From Liolophura sinensis (taxonomy: Eukaryota; Mollusca; Polyplacophora; Chitonida; Chitonidae): 64,000 nt of DNA. The stretch's first letter is position 1, and each line of letters begins with the position of its first letter. The notes under the pieces were generated by a model that was given only the letters and a program-made list of their open reading frames with translations, made no database searches and was not told the DNA's origin. This document shows positions 23,766 to 36,540 of this stretch, one piece after another. The DNA lies in contig NC_088301.1 of assembly GCF_032854445.1 (NCBI RefSeq), positions 29,248,402 to 29,312,401 on the forward strand, written 5' to 3'. The position numbers and the translations under genes are program-made.

Positions 23766-26700
23766 TCACACCATCCGTGTCATACTGACAGGTATGTCTT
23801 CAACATGGGAAGGCTCATGGGAATGGGGTAAACTGTGCACATTTGATTGGAGAGGCTTCAGGGATTGGTGATCACCAGTGGAATAGTCTACCTTACTCTC
23901 CTTCTCTGGTGTCTTTTCTGGTTTGGAGGCATTGTTAGAGTAAGGTAGCTGTTTGAATGGACTAGGCTGGAGATTTGGCTGACTTACATCAGTGGGCATG
24001 CCGTCTAAGGGACTAGGGCAAGCTGATAATTTTGGGGCATGTTCCATCAGTGCAGGATTGATGGGTTCTGCGGTAGATAAGGCTGACATAAGGTCAGAGT
24101 TCAAGGTCTCAACCCTCATGGATTGAACACAATTCCTGTTATCCTGTACATTGCCATCTGAAATTGACAAGTGAGCCCTGGAGGATTCTGGCAGAGTTCT
24201 CTGCCCTTGAACTGCGTCGAGCACCGTATCAAGTCGAGGGGCAGAGCTGGTAATACTCAAATGCTCTTTGTCAGACCTCTGTAGTTTATCAAGTAAGGCT
24301 TCAATCTGAAACACAAGGAAATAATGCGTTAAGTTATATTGCAATGCACCATTATGAGGAAAATTCTACCTAATAACTCTGAAGAGCCAGTGTCCAATTC
24401 ACAACTTGCATTACTCAGTACATGTACACACAACAAAGCTGCATATGACTTCACATTCTGCATTTGTATATTTTATATTATGCAAACATCCAGAAGTGAA
24501 ATATTTTTGCTGACCACCTGGTAGCCAGAGTTTTCTGTCACTTTTTGCTTTGCTCCGCCAAACCGGAGATTTCTACACAACATTAGAATCGGGTTCTCCA
24601 TAGATAATTTGCTGTCATGATGGTGTGTAGTTTTGGAGTGGATGGAACCAGTTGGTACTTCAAGATGGCCAATAAGTTAATTTTTACTTCAGTTTTCTTC
24701 ACTTACAGGTAAGTTATCTATGCAATTAACTTTTGCTACATCTCATGGTGTGGAAGTGCTGGTCAAATGTGACCTGATGGGTTGAGGCCTCTTGCACATT
24801 GCATCACACCTTAAACAGCTGCACAGAACCGCTATTATATCTGGAGATCTTGTTTATCAATGGCCCAAGTTGTTACAGTGGTGACCTGCCAGAACTGAAA
24901 TATTCAGCAGTGTGTCCAATAAAACTGCAGGTGATAAATCCTTCTGCAATTACTCCATTCAGCATCAGCTATGCTACGGGCTGGAGATTATTTTGTCCGT
25001 AATGGGGCAATATGTGAATGTATTGCCATTTGGCTCAATTTGAATGAAAATCATACAAGATCTATACTGAAAATTCATGTATAGCTATGTAACTGAACAG
25101 ATTACATAAACTGGCTGACAGCGAATGTTCTGTAATCAATTACCTAACTGTAGACAAATGCTGAAGTGTGTTGCCTTAACTCTTTGTCCTGCATAAAATT
25201 CCCATTGCAGACAAATGCTGTAGTGTATTGTCTCAACTCTTTGTTCTGTATAAAATTCCCTGATTGCAGACAAATACTGTAGTGTATTGTCTCAACTCTT
25301 TGTCCTGTATTAAATTCCCTGATTGCAGACAAATGCTGTAGTGTATTGTCTCAACTCTTTGTCCTGTATCAAATTCCCTGATTGCAGACAAATGCTGCAG
25401 TGTAATGTCTGAACTCTTTGTTCTGTATAAAATTCCCTGATTGCAGACAAATACTGTAGTGTTTTGTCTGAACTCTTTGTCCTGTATCAAATTCCCTGAC
25501 TAGACAAGTGCTGTAGTGTATTGTCTCAACTCTTTGTCCTGTATTAAATTCCCCGATTGCAGACAAATGCTGTAGTGTACTGTCTCAACTCTTTGTCATG
25601 TATCCAATTCCCTGATTGCAGACAAATGCTGTAGTGTATTGTCTCAACTCTTTGTTCTGTATAAAATTCCCTGATTGCAGACAAATACTGTAGTGTATTG
25701 TCTCAACTCTTTGTCCTGTATTAAATTCCCTGATTGCAGACAAATGCTGTAGTGTATTGTCTGAACTCTTTGTCCTGTATCAAATTCCCTGATTGCAGAC
25801 AAATGCTGCAGTGTAATGTCTGAACTCTTTGTTCTGTATAAAATTCCCTGATTGCAGACAAATACTGTAGTGTTTTGTCTGAACTCTTTGTCCTGTATCA
25901 AATTCCCTGACTAGACAAGTGCTGTAGTGTATTGTCTCAACTCTTTGTCCTGTATTAAATTCCCCGATTGCAGACAAATGCTGTAGTGTACTGTCTCAAC
26001 TCTTTGTCATGTATCCAATTCCCTGATTGCAGACAAATGCTGTAGTGTATTGTATCAACTCTTTGTCCTGTATTAAAATCCCTGATTAGACAAGTGCTGT
26101 AGTGTATTGTCTCAACTCTTTGTTCTGTATTAAATTCCCTGATTATAGACAAGTGCTGTAGTGTATTGTCTCAACTCTTTGTTCTGTATTAAATTCCCTG
26201 ATTATAGACAAGTGCTGTAGTGTACTGTCTCAACTCTTTGTTCTGTATTAAATTCCCTGATTACAGACAAATGCTGTAGTGTACTGTCTCAACTCTTTGT
26301 CATGTATCCAATTCCCTGATTGCAGACAAATGCTGTAGTGTATTGTATCAACTCTTTGTTCTGTATTAAATTCCCCGATTGCAGACAAATGCTGTAGTGT
26401 ACTGTCTCAACTCTTTGTCATGTATCCAATTCCCTGATTGCAGACAAATGCTGTAGTGTATTGTATCAACTCTTTGTCCTGTATTAAAATCCCTGATTAG
26501 ACAAGTGCTGTAGTGTATTGTCTCAACTCTTTGTTCTGTATTAAATTCCCTGATTATAGACAAGTGCTGTAGTGTATTGTCTCAACTCTTTGTTCTGTAT
26601 TAAATTCCCTGATTATAGACAAGTGCTGTAGTGTACTGTCTCAACTCTTTGTTCTGTATTAAATTCCCTGATTACAGACAATGCTGTAGTGTACTGTCTC

Positions 26701-29700
26701 AACTCTTTTGTCATGTATCAAATTCCCTGATTGCAGACAAATGCTGTAGTGTATTGTATCAACTCTTTGTCCTGTATTAAATTCCCCGATTGCAGACAAA
26801 TGCTGTAGTGTACTGTCTCAACTCTTTGTCATGTATCCAATTCCCTGATTGCAGACAAATGCTGTAGTGTATTGTCTCAACTCTTTGTCCTGTATTAAAA
26901 TCCCTGATTAGACAAGTGCTGTAGTGTACTGTCTCAACTCTTTGTTCTGTATTAAAATCCCTGATTAGACAAGTGCTGTAGTGTACTGTCTCAACTCTTT
27001 GTCCTGTATTAAAATCCCTGATTAGACAAGTGCTGTAGTGTACTGTCTCAACTCTTTGTCCTGTATTAAAATCCCTGATTAGACAAGTGCTGTAGTGTAT
27101 TGTCTCAACTCTTTGTTCTGTATTAAATTCCCTGATTGCAGACAAATGTTGCAGTGTGTTGTCTCATCCCTTTGACCTGTTTTAAATTCCCTGATTGCAG
27201 ACAAATGCTGTAGTGTACTGTCTCAACTCTTTGTCCTGTATCAAATTCCCTGATTGCAGACAAATGCTGCAGTGTAATGTCTGAACTCTTTGTTCTGTAT
27301 AAAATTCCCTGATTGCAGACAAATGTTGCAGTGTGTTGTCTCATCCCTTTGACCTGTTTTAAATTCCCTGATTGCAGACAAATGTTGCAGTGTGTTGTCT
27401 CATCCCTTTGACCTGTTTTAAATTCCCTGATTGCAGACAAATGCTGTAGTGTACTGTCTCAACTCTTTGACCTGTTTTAAATTCCCTGATTGCAGACAAA
27501 TGCTGTAGTGTACTGTCTCAACTCTTTGTCCTGTATCAAATTCCCCGATTGCAGACAAATGCTGTAGTGTATTGTCTCAACTCTTTGTCCTGTATTAAAA
27601 TCCCTGATTAGACAAGTGCTGTAGTGTATTGTCTCAACGCTTGGTCCTGTATTAAATTGTCTTGACTCTTTGTCCTGTATTACATTCCCTTATTTGAGAC
27701 AAATTCTGACGTATTTCTGACCTGTTTGTCCTTTGATGACGCCTGTGCAGTCATGACTTCAAGTCTGTGTTTCAAGCTGGTAGACTGACTGGACTCTATA
27801 GAGAGGAAGAAGGGCACACGGATGCTGTATCCAAACACGAACAGCAGCAGTAGAATAAGGATGATCATCCCACACACCAGTATAACAGGCCACAGAATGA
27901 CGGGCAAGTGTTGGAACATCTCCCTAATAAACTCACTTAATCCCTTCCCTATGTGCTTCATTGGGCTCACAAAAAACCTCACAGTGGCTACTGCAAGAGC
28001 CTGGGTGGAAAAATCACAGTCATTACTCCATAGGTGTGAGGAATAATTACAAATTTTGTCAACAATTGTTTAACACAAGTAGAATTTTAAATGAATCTTA
28101 TTTAAGGCTAAAAATATGCATGTGACATCACTGATACCCTCTGGGTTCCAACAGTCTATTGCAGAATCCTATGTTTTGAAAGCATTTTACTTGGTTGGAA
28201 ACTTTGTTCCTTGACTGTGTTTAATGGTCCTTCATCTGACTTTAGTTTGGGGTTTTCTTTGCCTTTAATTCAAATCTCGGGATAAGAGAAAACGTTTTTT
28301 TTTTTTTTTTATAAACATTGGAGATCTGGAACAAAGTTATTTTCATGAGATAATCAATTAGGGCCTGTTTGCGCCTTCGCTTTAGTGCATTATTATTTTG
28401 GTTACACAACAGGATGATGTCCACAACTAATTAGCCGGTTAATTACCCAGGCGTGAGTAACGACCTAGTGATTAAGCCACAAGTACCTCCGCAGAGAATA
28501 TGATATGAGCTACTTTATAATTAATCTACATAATCATACATTATAAAATATGGAAAAAATTTTCAAAATACCAAATTCTCTGCCATAATGTAATATATGT
28601 ATAGGAGATGAATATACAGTGTACTTGTATGATAAACATACATCAAAGCTATAAGTATTAAATGGGGTAAATGCCTGGAAATGATGAAAAGTCATCAGCA
28701 GATCAAAGCGAGCTTCTTAAACTTAAAGAGCTACTACAGTGTGAAGACCTGTATGTCTTAAAAGGAGGGTTAAATGACAAGGACTGAGATAGTTTGAATT
28801 GCTTTCCTAAATTGTTAAAAAATAGCAATGTATGAAAACTGCTGTCACTAGTTTTGGAGGATGGTACAGAAACAAAAGGTTTCTATCGTTTCCAATTTTG
28901 CCTTGTGTGACGTCATGCAAGAACGTTTGGTGTCACCCATCCCTGACGTACAGAAACAAATGACGTCGCACTTTCAAACGCGCATGACGTCATTCCTGCT
29001 TAACTGCCTTACTCAATGTCACATCTACCTGGCTCATCGCCAAATAAGGACTGCTATAACGTCACATCAGGAAAATTTTACAGAAACTAACCCAGATTTT
29101 GTTTTTGCAGACTCTTCACGTATACAAGTTAAATGGCGTTATTTGTCGTAACTCTTTTTGAACCATGGTGTTAGCTCTGTTCCCCCTAGCGTAACCTTAA
29201 TATCACTTTGATATTTCTGACTGGCTTCTCTTATTATAATTATTATTATTATTATTCTCTCATTATATTTTCTGGAAAAGTTCATAAATTAGGGTTCCTC
29301 AACCTCACCGACTTCACAGCTTACTTGTCCATAACCTAATAACTCGAGAAAAAAAGTCAACGCCTTTGGCCAAAATTGGTCAAGGAGTAAAAATTATCAA
29401 CACAACCTCTTTGATATTTAACAATGTGAGACTTCATAGCCATATCATAATGATGGCAAGAGAAGAGCATTCCCTGCCAGAAAAATATAAGTTATCTGTA
29501 CAAACATTCTTTTACGTAATAGATGTGGCATTAACTTTTTGTGCAGTAGATTTCACTTGCTCCATAACTGACAAAATTGTGAATAAAATGCCAGAGAAAT
29601 ATATACATAAATACCTCAGTGGGTGCCACTCTCCAGAAGGGGTCAACCAGCATCTGCTCATAGTATCTGGCACACTGGTCCTCTGACAGCGTGAAGGCTG

Positions 29701-32700
29701 AACGGGCATACTCAGCCACCAACTCATACCATGCCAACTTGCGCTTCAGACACACCTCTGGGATATTCTTCATCAACTCACTTTGCTGCCTTGCTTCCTC
29801 TTGCTGAGATTAAAAAATCCCACAATAACACATACTTTATTTCACCTAAAGTTAACCATCATTCAACTGACACATTTTACTTGATTCTGAAGAAATCATC
29901 AACTTCCTAGGGCTACAAATTTTTTCTCAAGTTAGATGAATTTCTTAACAGAAAAACTTGAGTGTTGGCATCTGGAATATCACTGTTTGGCCACAATATG
30001 CTTCTAAAAGTGCCTTTCACCATGAATATTCCTAACTTATAGCCAAAGTGGTATTTTTGAACAGAGAGAAGCAGTGACTTTCCTGGAAACACATGTAAAT
30101 GTCGATTCATGTCCACGTCGATTTTACGAACCGATATTTGGTTCGCAAAAATGAGCTTAAAACTCAATAATGGTGTCAAAAACTGAATATTTTTAGTAAA
30201 AAAACCCCAAAAGCAACAGAAATAATTCTAATCTATTTAGTTGCTGATAACTGAATGTTGAAAACATGAGAAAACTGAATTCTGAAGAGCTAACCTTTCA
30301 AAAACAAATTTACAAACGTTTCTAAGTCAAAATAACAATATTAAATGTACGTTGCATGAATCAGAGAAATTAAGCTGCTTTATTAATTGTATTTACATTT
30401 CAAGTTGTAAAATGGAGGTTATCACAAATATATAGATAACTGCACAATACAACATAAAATTTAGGTTGGTCAAATATATTTTAATTCAACATGGACTCCA
30501 AACTGGTTGGTAAATTTTTTTAAACTCAATTTAGTAACAACCAAATCTCAGTTTTGGTGTGTACAATTTGGACTTGTATGAATCCCTGTAATGATTCTTG
30601 TATGAATCCCTGTAATGATTCTTGTATGAATCCCTGTAATGATTCTTGTATGAATCCCTGTAATGAAATTTTATATGGGAAATGACTTCATCCAATTTTA
30701 TCCATGATTAATTGCACATTTTGCAGTTTCAAAACATTATAACATTTATTTGCCACCAAAAATGTACATTTTGGGGTGAAAATGTAGGTCATTGACTGTA
30801 TACTGCACTGTGTGAAATTACAACAAATGACCTTCAGATTTGACATTTTATCCCGATATAAACTGTGATGTGGTCTACAACTCCACCAATTCTCACCTTA
30901 TACATATGATACCAGGTCCAGGGGACGCTGATGAAAAACATCAGAAAGACCAGTTTAATGAGTATCTGGAACCATGATGCCTTTAGTGTCATTTGAAACC
31001 GAAGAATGACACAGAGTAGTGCAATGATAGCAAGGATCTGAATCAGAAAACAGTGTACATTAAAAACTGGTGTCGCAATTCATGGCCCACTTTCTCATTT
31101 CATAAATTGGTTTAAATGAAAACCAAAACACATAGGGCTATTTTCACAACTTTGTACACAGGGGTATATTACGACCTTTCGGTGACAACTGCTGCCCTCA
31201 TCAGATAAAACACAGTTTGGTTCACTTACCAGCTACATACCCGTATATTCAAAGAAAGTTAACACTACAGTTCATAGCTTGGGCAGATGAGCAGTGTTAT
31301 GTACAATATATACACAACAGGCTTTACATGCTGAAAACAATAACTATGCATGGACAAAGTGGTGTGTCCTTACACAGATTATCTAACAACAGTTACAAGG
31401 AATTGAACATACTTTAGGGAAAAAAAAAAAGGTTGGGGGGGTGGGGGCAGTTTGTTCTTATCAAGACACGAAACTAGGAGACAATTTAGTATCAAACAAA
31501 CGGAGAGGCACTGAAGTCACCTGAACATTCAGATCTGGATTATGTTTAGCAATATGAAGGGATTCTAAACAGGCAAGCTTCAGAGTGCTGTTGGAGCAGT
31601 CAATGATTTCAAATGTCACAGAATTTGCGTTGTGATTCAGATTGTAACAATGGTCAGCCACAGCTGAACCCTTGCTTTTTTTGTGTAATATATGATGTTC
31701 GGCAAACTGATTTTGCCATTGACTTTGTCACAAATAATGTTATATAGAAGAAACAAAATATTTTGCAGAAAATTTGCTCACCCTTCTCATAATTTTGGAA
31801 CAGCATTTCTTGAGTCAACTATGTGAGCAATTCAGAGTCAGGTCATGCCAGGATATATCTCTCATTTTCTATTACATGTGATCTAATCAATAAGCAACCG
31901 CAATAAGAAAAACCCCTCTGCACTTCAGCTTATCACAAAGATTGGAAACATTTATGCCCAGCAATAATGACATTCCTTGCACTCTTTTGCATGGTTTTAA
32001 GCATATAATAGTATTAATACTGCAGTGAAAAACACTAGCACGATAACACTAGAGTCAAAGATCTGCCTGTTCAGATCAGTGTTAATTCTGTGTACCTGTT
32101 AACCAAACCAATGTCTTGAAATATCCTGTCCATGCAATAAGCCGGTGATGGGATAACGGAAGTTGTGACTGGCGTACAAATATACAGGGCCATGATAATA
32201 TCCTGCACCAAAGCTTTCCATGGAATAAAAACCATGTAACAGCATACCTGTATCAAAGTGGATAAAGAAATGCCCAAGGCTTTAACCTCGAAATATCCCT
32301 CGGCATTTGAACTGTTTGGTAAATCCACACGAATGATCATCTTCTGTAATATTTCATCTACGTCGGAGGCATGTCCATGACCTGTTTCACAGAAAGATCT
32401 GAGAAGGCTGAGGTCACTGGTTGACAGGGATATAACCATATTAACAGCCACATCACCCTCTGATGCCTGCAAATATCAAGCACAAATCAATGTATATGGC
32501 CATAATCTTTATTGTGATAAGAATTTTGGAAATTAAAAAGAAAAGCTATAACCCATCTTTGAAGCCTTTTCAAAGAGATTATTTTCCTTGTTCAAGTTTT
32601 GTCTCTACATACTTGTCAGCTAAAATTATACTTCACTTCAGAGTTAGTACATTTAGCAGGGAAACTCTCCTTACATTATTTCCTATGTGAGAGTGCTATA

Positions 32701-33742
32701 TATTCACTTGTCTAAATGTTCTTGCCAAAGTAAAAGATACTACCATTAGCACATTTATATGATAAAAACCACAAAAGTTCAATGTAAGCTGCCTGTGTGC
32801 ATGATATTTACCATATATAATTTAATACATATAATTTTCTTACTAAACATACAATGATATTCAGAAGACACACCAGCTCAATCCACTATCTATCACTGTT
32901 CAGTATATTCCACACAAAAAGGGTTTATACCTGGCTGTTCCATTTAGCAAGTAACATTTTAACATGCTTTCTGTACAATGTTTTGTACACTGGACTATGA
33001 TGTGCAGGTCTCTCAGGGGGCGATGTGTTCTTGATTGTCTCCCTTTGCTGGTTGTTGTGAGGTGTTTGGCTAGTTGTTGTCTGCACCTCTTCTGATTTGA
33101 CACTACCTCCTTTTCTGTTTTTAGCCATTCCTCCACTACCATTAAGTGGAACATGTGCCTCTGCTGTAGACTTCACTTCCTTAGCTTTCTTTGGTGCTTC
33201 TGCCTGCAGAATGAAATTAAACATTAATTAATATTGCAGATTATAATTTTCCAGGCAATTTAAGCAAAGCATAACTGTAAGTTTCATCAAGACAAGAATT
33301 GAATGATTGAGGTAATGTAACAAAGCATGCAAATGCAAAAATATTACAAATGTAATCAGTTCAGATGTTGCCAACCATAAGGATAATGCCAACAACGAAA
33401 ACAAAGCAAAAATGGAACACTTAAAGTAAGGTAACACAGTATGATATGAAAACAAAAAAATATGACATACTGCATGGCTCAGGTTTTCAGAAGAATTCTG
33501 GTTTTCAATTGTTACACAAATAAAAGTGATAGAAAGTAAGATGAGAGGTTTAAGTATAGAAATTTCCTTACTTTCTGAGCAGGCTGGGTCATCTTGCCAG
33601 AAGCATGGTCAAAATTAATCATGTCAAACGGATCAATCCAGTCTTCTTTGTCTTGTGATTGTGCAACCCCTTGGAGTATTAGTTCACTTATCAACACAGC
33701 ACAAATAAGGACAGTATATTTCGTCATTTTCAGACCAACCAT
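23766..33742 (-). CDS. CLCC1: Chloride channel CLIC-like protein 1 (ER membrane)
   Basis: Seven phase-0 exons on the minus strand: 33572-33742, 32931-33203, 32248-32466, 30897-31037, 29615-29803, 27722-28000 and 23766-24305 (stop TGA 23768-23766), 603 residues against 551 in human CLCC1. A signal peptide (VLICAVLISELILQGVAQ) precedes the family signature DWIDPFDMINFDHASGKM. A K/T/S-rich luminal segment follows, then three membrane segments: ILAIIALLCVILRF, WFQILIKLVFLMFF with the conserved WTWYHMYK, and LPVILWPVILVCGMIILIL. The conserved blocks DQCARYYEQMLVDPFWRVAPTE-like and PMKHIGKGLSEFI match the vertebrate protein. The last exon is a Ser/Pro-rich cytosolic tail. CLCC1 is an ER-resident anion channel involved in ER ion and calcium balance. 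A second in-frame ATG at 33727 is an alternative start. A 59-bp array fills the last intron. Confidence 0.96.
25141..27721. repeat. 59-bp tandem array (~43 copies) with 411-bp higher-order repeat in the last CLCC1 intron
   Basis: The unit on the plus strand reads TGCAGACAAATGCTGTAGTG, TATTGTCTCAACTCTTTGTC, CTGTATTAAATTCCCTGAT, which is 59 bp. Some copies lack four bases (CTGATTAGACAAG) or differ at fixed positions. Groups of seven units recur every 411 bp, for example 25233-25490 with 25644-25901, and 25955-26152 with 26366-26563, so blocks of seven were later amplified. The right end abuts the CLCC1 exon ending at 27722. Because 59 is not a multiple of three, the minus strand stays open in rotating frames; these frames are not genes. 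Confidence 0.96.
28785..29055 (+). repeat. Dispersed repeat family X with clustered CRE palindromes
   Basis: This is the longest copy of the family also seen at 17625. It holds GTGACGTCATG, AATGACGTCGC and CATGACGTCATTCC, plus two further ACGT cores, between 28905 and 29065. It sits in a CLCC1 intron about 0.8 kb from the exon at 27722-28000. Confidence 0.6.
30085..30600. repeat. Inverted pair of dispersed-repeat arms
   Basis: The arm at 30085-30215 (plus) and the arm at 30480-30600 (minus) resemble each other and the segment at 8741-8835. They share GATTCAT, a GATATTTGGTT-like block and an AACTCAAT/ATTGAGTT block. They may be the ends of one ~0.5 kb fold-back element in a CLCC1 intron. Similarity is moderate and judged by eye. 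Confidence 0.35.
30573..30666 (+). repeat. 24-bp tandem repeat, ~4 copies
   Basis: CTTGTATGAATCCCTGTAAT plus GATT repeats four times without change. The first copy overlaps the end of the inverted arm above, so the repeat probably grew from that terminus. Confidence 0.95.
31160..31700 (-). mobile_element. Fragment of a Penelope-like retroelement (GIY-YIG region)
   Basis: The minus strand from about 31690 to 31500 encodes VADHCYNLNHNANSVTFEII, then a 'LKLACLESLHIAKHNPDLN' block. This resembles the C-terminal part of GIY-YIG endonuclease domains of Penelope-like elements ('H...H...F.I......L...E...I....P.LN'). Nearby, ACGACCTTTCGGTGACAACT followed by GCCCTCATCAG (31170-31205) resembles sequence commonly found beside these elements. 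No reverse transcriptase is present, so only a 3' remnant in a CLCC1 intron remains. Family assignment is from remembered motifs. Confidence 0.55.
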
Positions 33743-34318
33743 GTATCTGCAAAACAAGAATAGCTTAAAGTCTTATTTAAGACTCCGTAGTTCATTCACA
33801 AGAAAAAAACATTGCATTATCAGTGATGTATTGAAAACACATACACTGAACACTGATCCTAAACTGCGCTACACCTTTCTGCACATGGGCACTGTTCATA
33901 TGGCCACTAGGTGAGCAATCCAATCATCAAAAACACCCCTTTGTATGAATACCACTTTAACAGAGTGGCCATATGGTGCCAACTCTACATAGATCATCAG
34001 ACTCCTTTCCTTCTAATAATGCGCTTCAACAATACCTCAGGGGAACATGAACTCAGATAATAATTCAGACAAAACGCATGGTTTCTGCAACATTTTAAAC
34101 GATAACATGTGGCTACTCTGATTTCAGCGCAACATACCAGCATATTCCGCAAGATTTGGCAAACAGTTGAGGATGAATTACTCCCTGCACTTCTTAGTGT
34201 CATTGGATGCATTATTTTTTCCAGTTTGTGGATATATCAAATATGAGCAAGAAGAGGCCAAAATAGCGAATAAAGACACCCTGTAATTAACATTTAGCTG
34301 CCATCTCAAAATTTTGAG

Positions 34319-34502
34319 TTTATTTATTTATTTAATTGGTGTTTTATGCCATACTCAACAATACTTCACTTATACAGCGGCGACCAGCATTACGGTGGGA
34401 GGAAACAACTATCTGCAGGTTAAGGCCAGAGAGGAAGCCATCATGTGAGATAGACGCAACCACATTGTTGATAAGCTTCTGGGTCATCGTGCAACGCTGG
34501 TA
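34319..34502 (-). repeat. SINE, minus orientation, diverged
   Basis: From the 3' tail (TTTATTTAATTGGTGTTTTA) through GCCGCTGTATAAGTGAAGTA-like sequence to the head ('GCACGATGACCCAGAAGC' in reverse complement). It is recognisable over most of its length but has a gap after the CTGCAGGTT block. It lies in the CLCC1 5' intron or upstream flank. Confidence 0.75.
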
Positions 34503-35515
34503 CGTTATTAACAGCCTCAGTCACGGAGACCCAAAGAGAGCTAGGGTACTTTTAATATACCTTGGGCTCGTTTCACAAAGGGCATATGTAGCATTACATG
34601 CACATTTTCCATGGCGACCAGTACTGTAAATATTACTATTTATTACTTTGTCATGGTAGTTATGCAAACAAAACGCTACGGATGCTTTCTGAAACGGGGC
34701 CCTGGGATCTAATATTGTATCTAGACAGTCCCCTCTCTTTCCAGACTTCCTGATCAACATGGGTTCAGTTTTCGTCAGCGCATACTTGCTGTTTCAAACA
34801 GGCTGACGGGTCTCAAAAGACAGAATAACATTAATACAAAACAGGTTTCCCTAAAAAGCAGTCATTTGCTTGATGGAACATCCCAAGGTTCGAGACGTTC
34901 TACTTTTAGGTGAAACTTTCATCTACTTTCGATTCGTGAAGCAGATTCCGAGTGCCAAAAATAGCAAATCCAAATGTGACATCACTCATCAGTATCACTA
35001 AGACTATGAGCCCATAAATAAACTCAGAATCAAAATAAATGATGACACTAACTCTGCTTGGGGTATAAATTAGGTAGACTGTAAAGTGGACAGTTGATAC
35101 AAAGCTTGACAAAGCAGTGGCATCTAACGGAAACTGACAAGAGGTTGCTAACCTTTGAAAGTGCACCAGTGCTTTCGAATCCTGCTTGTTGCTATTATAA
35201 AAATGAACATGGACTCAATAAATCATTCCCCTTGTTGCTTCATTCCCGCTTGCATTTGGACATATTTAATTGATTTACTTATTCTTATAAATTTAGTGAA
35301 CTATATTTAAGGTGAAACGTTCCACTTTAAGATGGGGATTGGTATAGGTTTTGCCGTTAAGTTTTACGATTTAGAATTTTGTTATTTCTTCATCCGGGTA
35401 ACTTTGTCCTTGCAACCAGGCAGGTGAACTTGAGAACTTCAATGATGGTGCTCGACAATAAAGTCCTAGCTGCCTCTGACCCAAAGCCTGAGGTATTGTT
35501 GATTAGAATACTTAC

Positions 35516-35640
35516 ATGGTAAAGCGCCCAGTTAAGGACGGAATGCAGTGCTGTTCGAATTGTCTGTGAGAGAGGCGTTCGTTGAGTGGCCGGCTTCTGC
35601 GAGTACAACAACAACGTACTGTCGTATTTATTGCTATGGC
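35516..35640 (-). other. CLCC1: Candidate 5' noncoding exon of CLCC1
   Basis: The CLCC1 exon with the start codon is preceded by an acceptor (TTGTTTTGCAG|ATACATG, exon from 33746), so an upstream 5' UTR exon is expected. On the minus strand an excellent donor, TTTACCAT|GTAAGTATT, lies at 35516/35515 behind GC-richer sequence (AGAAGCCGGCCACTCAACGA). The upstream end of the exon is a guess. Confidence 0.4.
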
Positions 35641-36289
35641 CACAAATTTCTCATGAAAAAATATGAAGGACATGGAATCGAATTTGTCATTTTTCAGTAT
35701 TTTACGTAAAATTGTAACGCATGTGATCAAAAGTTCTGTTTGTTTAACGAATTAATGACCATTTATCATTTTACCCACCTTTAAGGTGTTTTTTTTTTAC
35801 TGATTAGGCCTAACATAAATATTAAGCCGATTCCGCATTTCAGGAGTACATGTTCAGGTTTTGACGAGACACAATGGGAATGCTGAAAGACGAGATTTTA
35901 TGGTATTTGCTAGACTGAATATACATCTTGCCTGTTGACAAGTAGCCCAATTGTATACAGGGCTCTTGCTATACGTAGATCGCTGTCTACCTGAAAATTT
36001 CACCAACCTTTACATCAGGAACCTGTAGTTATATTTGGAACCAAGTCACCCAACTAGAAGTCTGAGCTTGTGACAGACGTTGTGATAAGCCTGAAGGCAT
36101 GCTTCAAAATTTGGACAATGGTGCCATTCGAGGCTACTATAAAATCATGTCTTTTACCTGCATTGGTTGCAGAAGCCCCCTCCTTAAACCGCCTAAACCT
36201 GTGAACGTGCACGACTCTTGAAATGCTGATTTGGCTTATACACATTCAGAACATGTTGCTGTTGTAATGACTGCCTTCATCGAAACAGG

Positions 36290-36540
36290 GGCCCTTGTTA
36301 GCGTGCTAGTGTGCTAGCACAGCATGATGACTCAGCATCCTCTCATCACTGCAGTTGCTGGGAGTGTAAATCCAGCTTATGCTGGCTTCCTCTGGTCATA
36401 TTTGAGAAGATCTATCGCAACCTGGGGATGGTCGTGGGTTTCCCTTGTGCCCTCCCACCATAATGCTGGCTGCCGTTGTATATTAAGTGGAATATTCTTG
36501 AGTATAGCATGATGCACCAATCAGATAAACAAATAAATCT
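36290..36540 (+). repeat. SINE with duplicated tails
   Basis: The head (GTTAGCGTGCTAGTGTGCTA), body and tail (ATTCTTGAGTATAGC) follow the family order with many changes. After it, the ACACCAATCAAATAAACAAA-type tail recurs at ~36551 and, more weakly, ~36626, each with a 'CAGTTGAGT' piece between, so the tail segment was tandemly duplicated. This is an older copy. Confidence 0.8.

Noticed and set aside
25144-27440. Long minus-strand open frames encoding REF.TGQRVETIHYS-type repeats
   Set aside because: They come from a 59-bp unit without stops in that direction. Frames rotate between units, and the real CLCC1 splice sites skip the region.
35874-35908. ATG GGA ATG... as UQCRH first exon
   Set aside because: The nearest GT (ATG|GTATTT) leaves a phase-2 end, but the next UQCRH exon needs phase 0.
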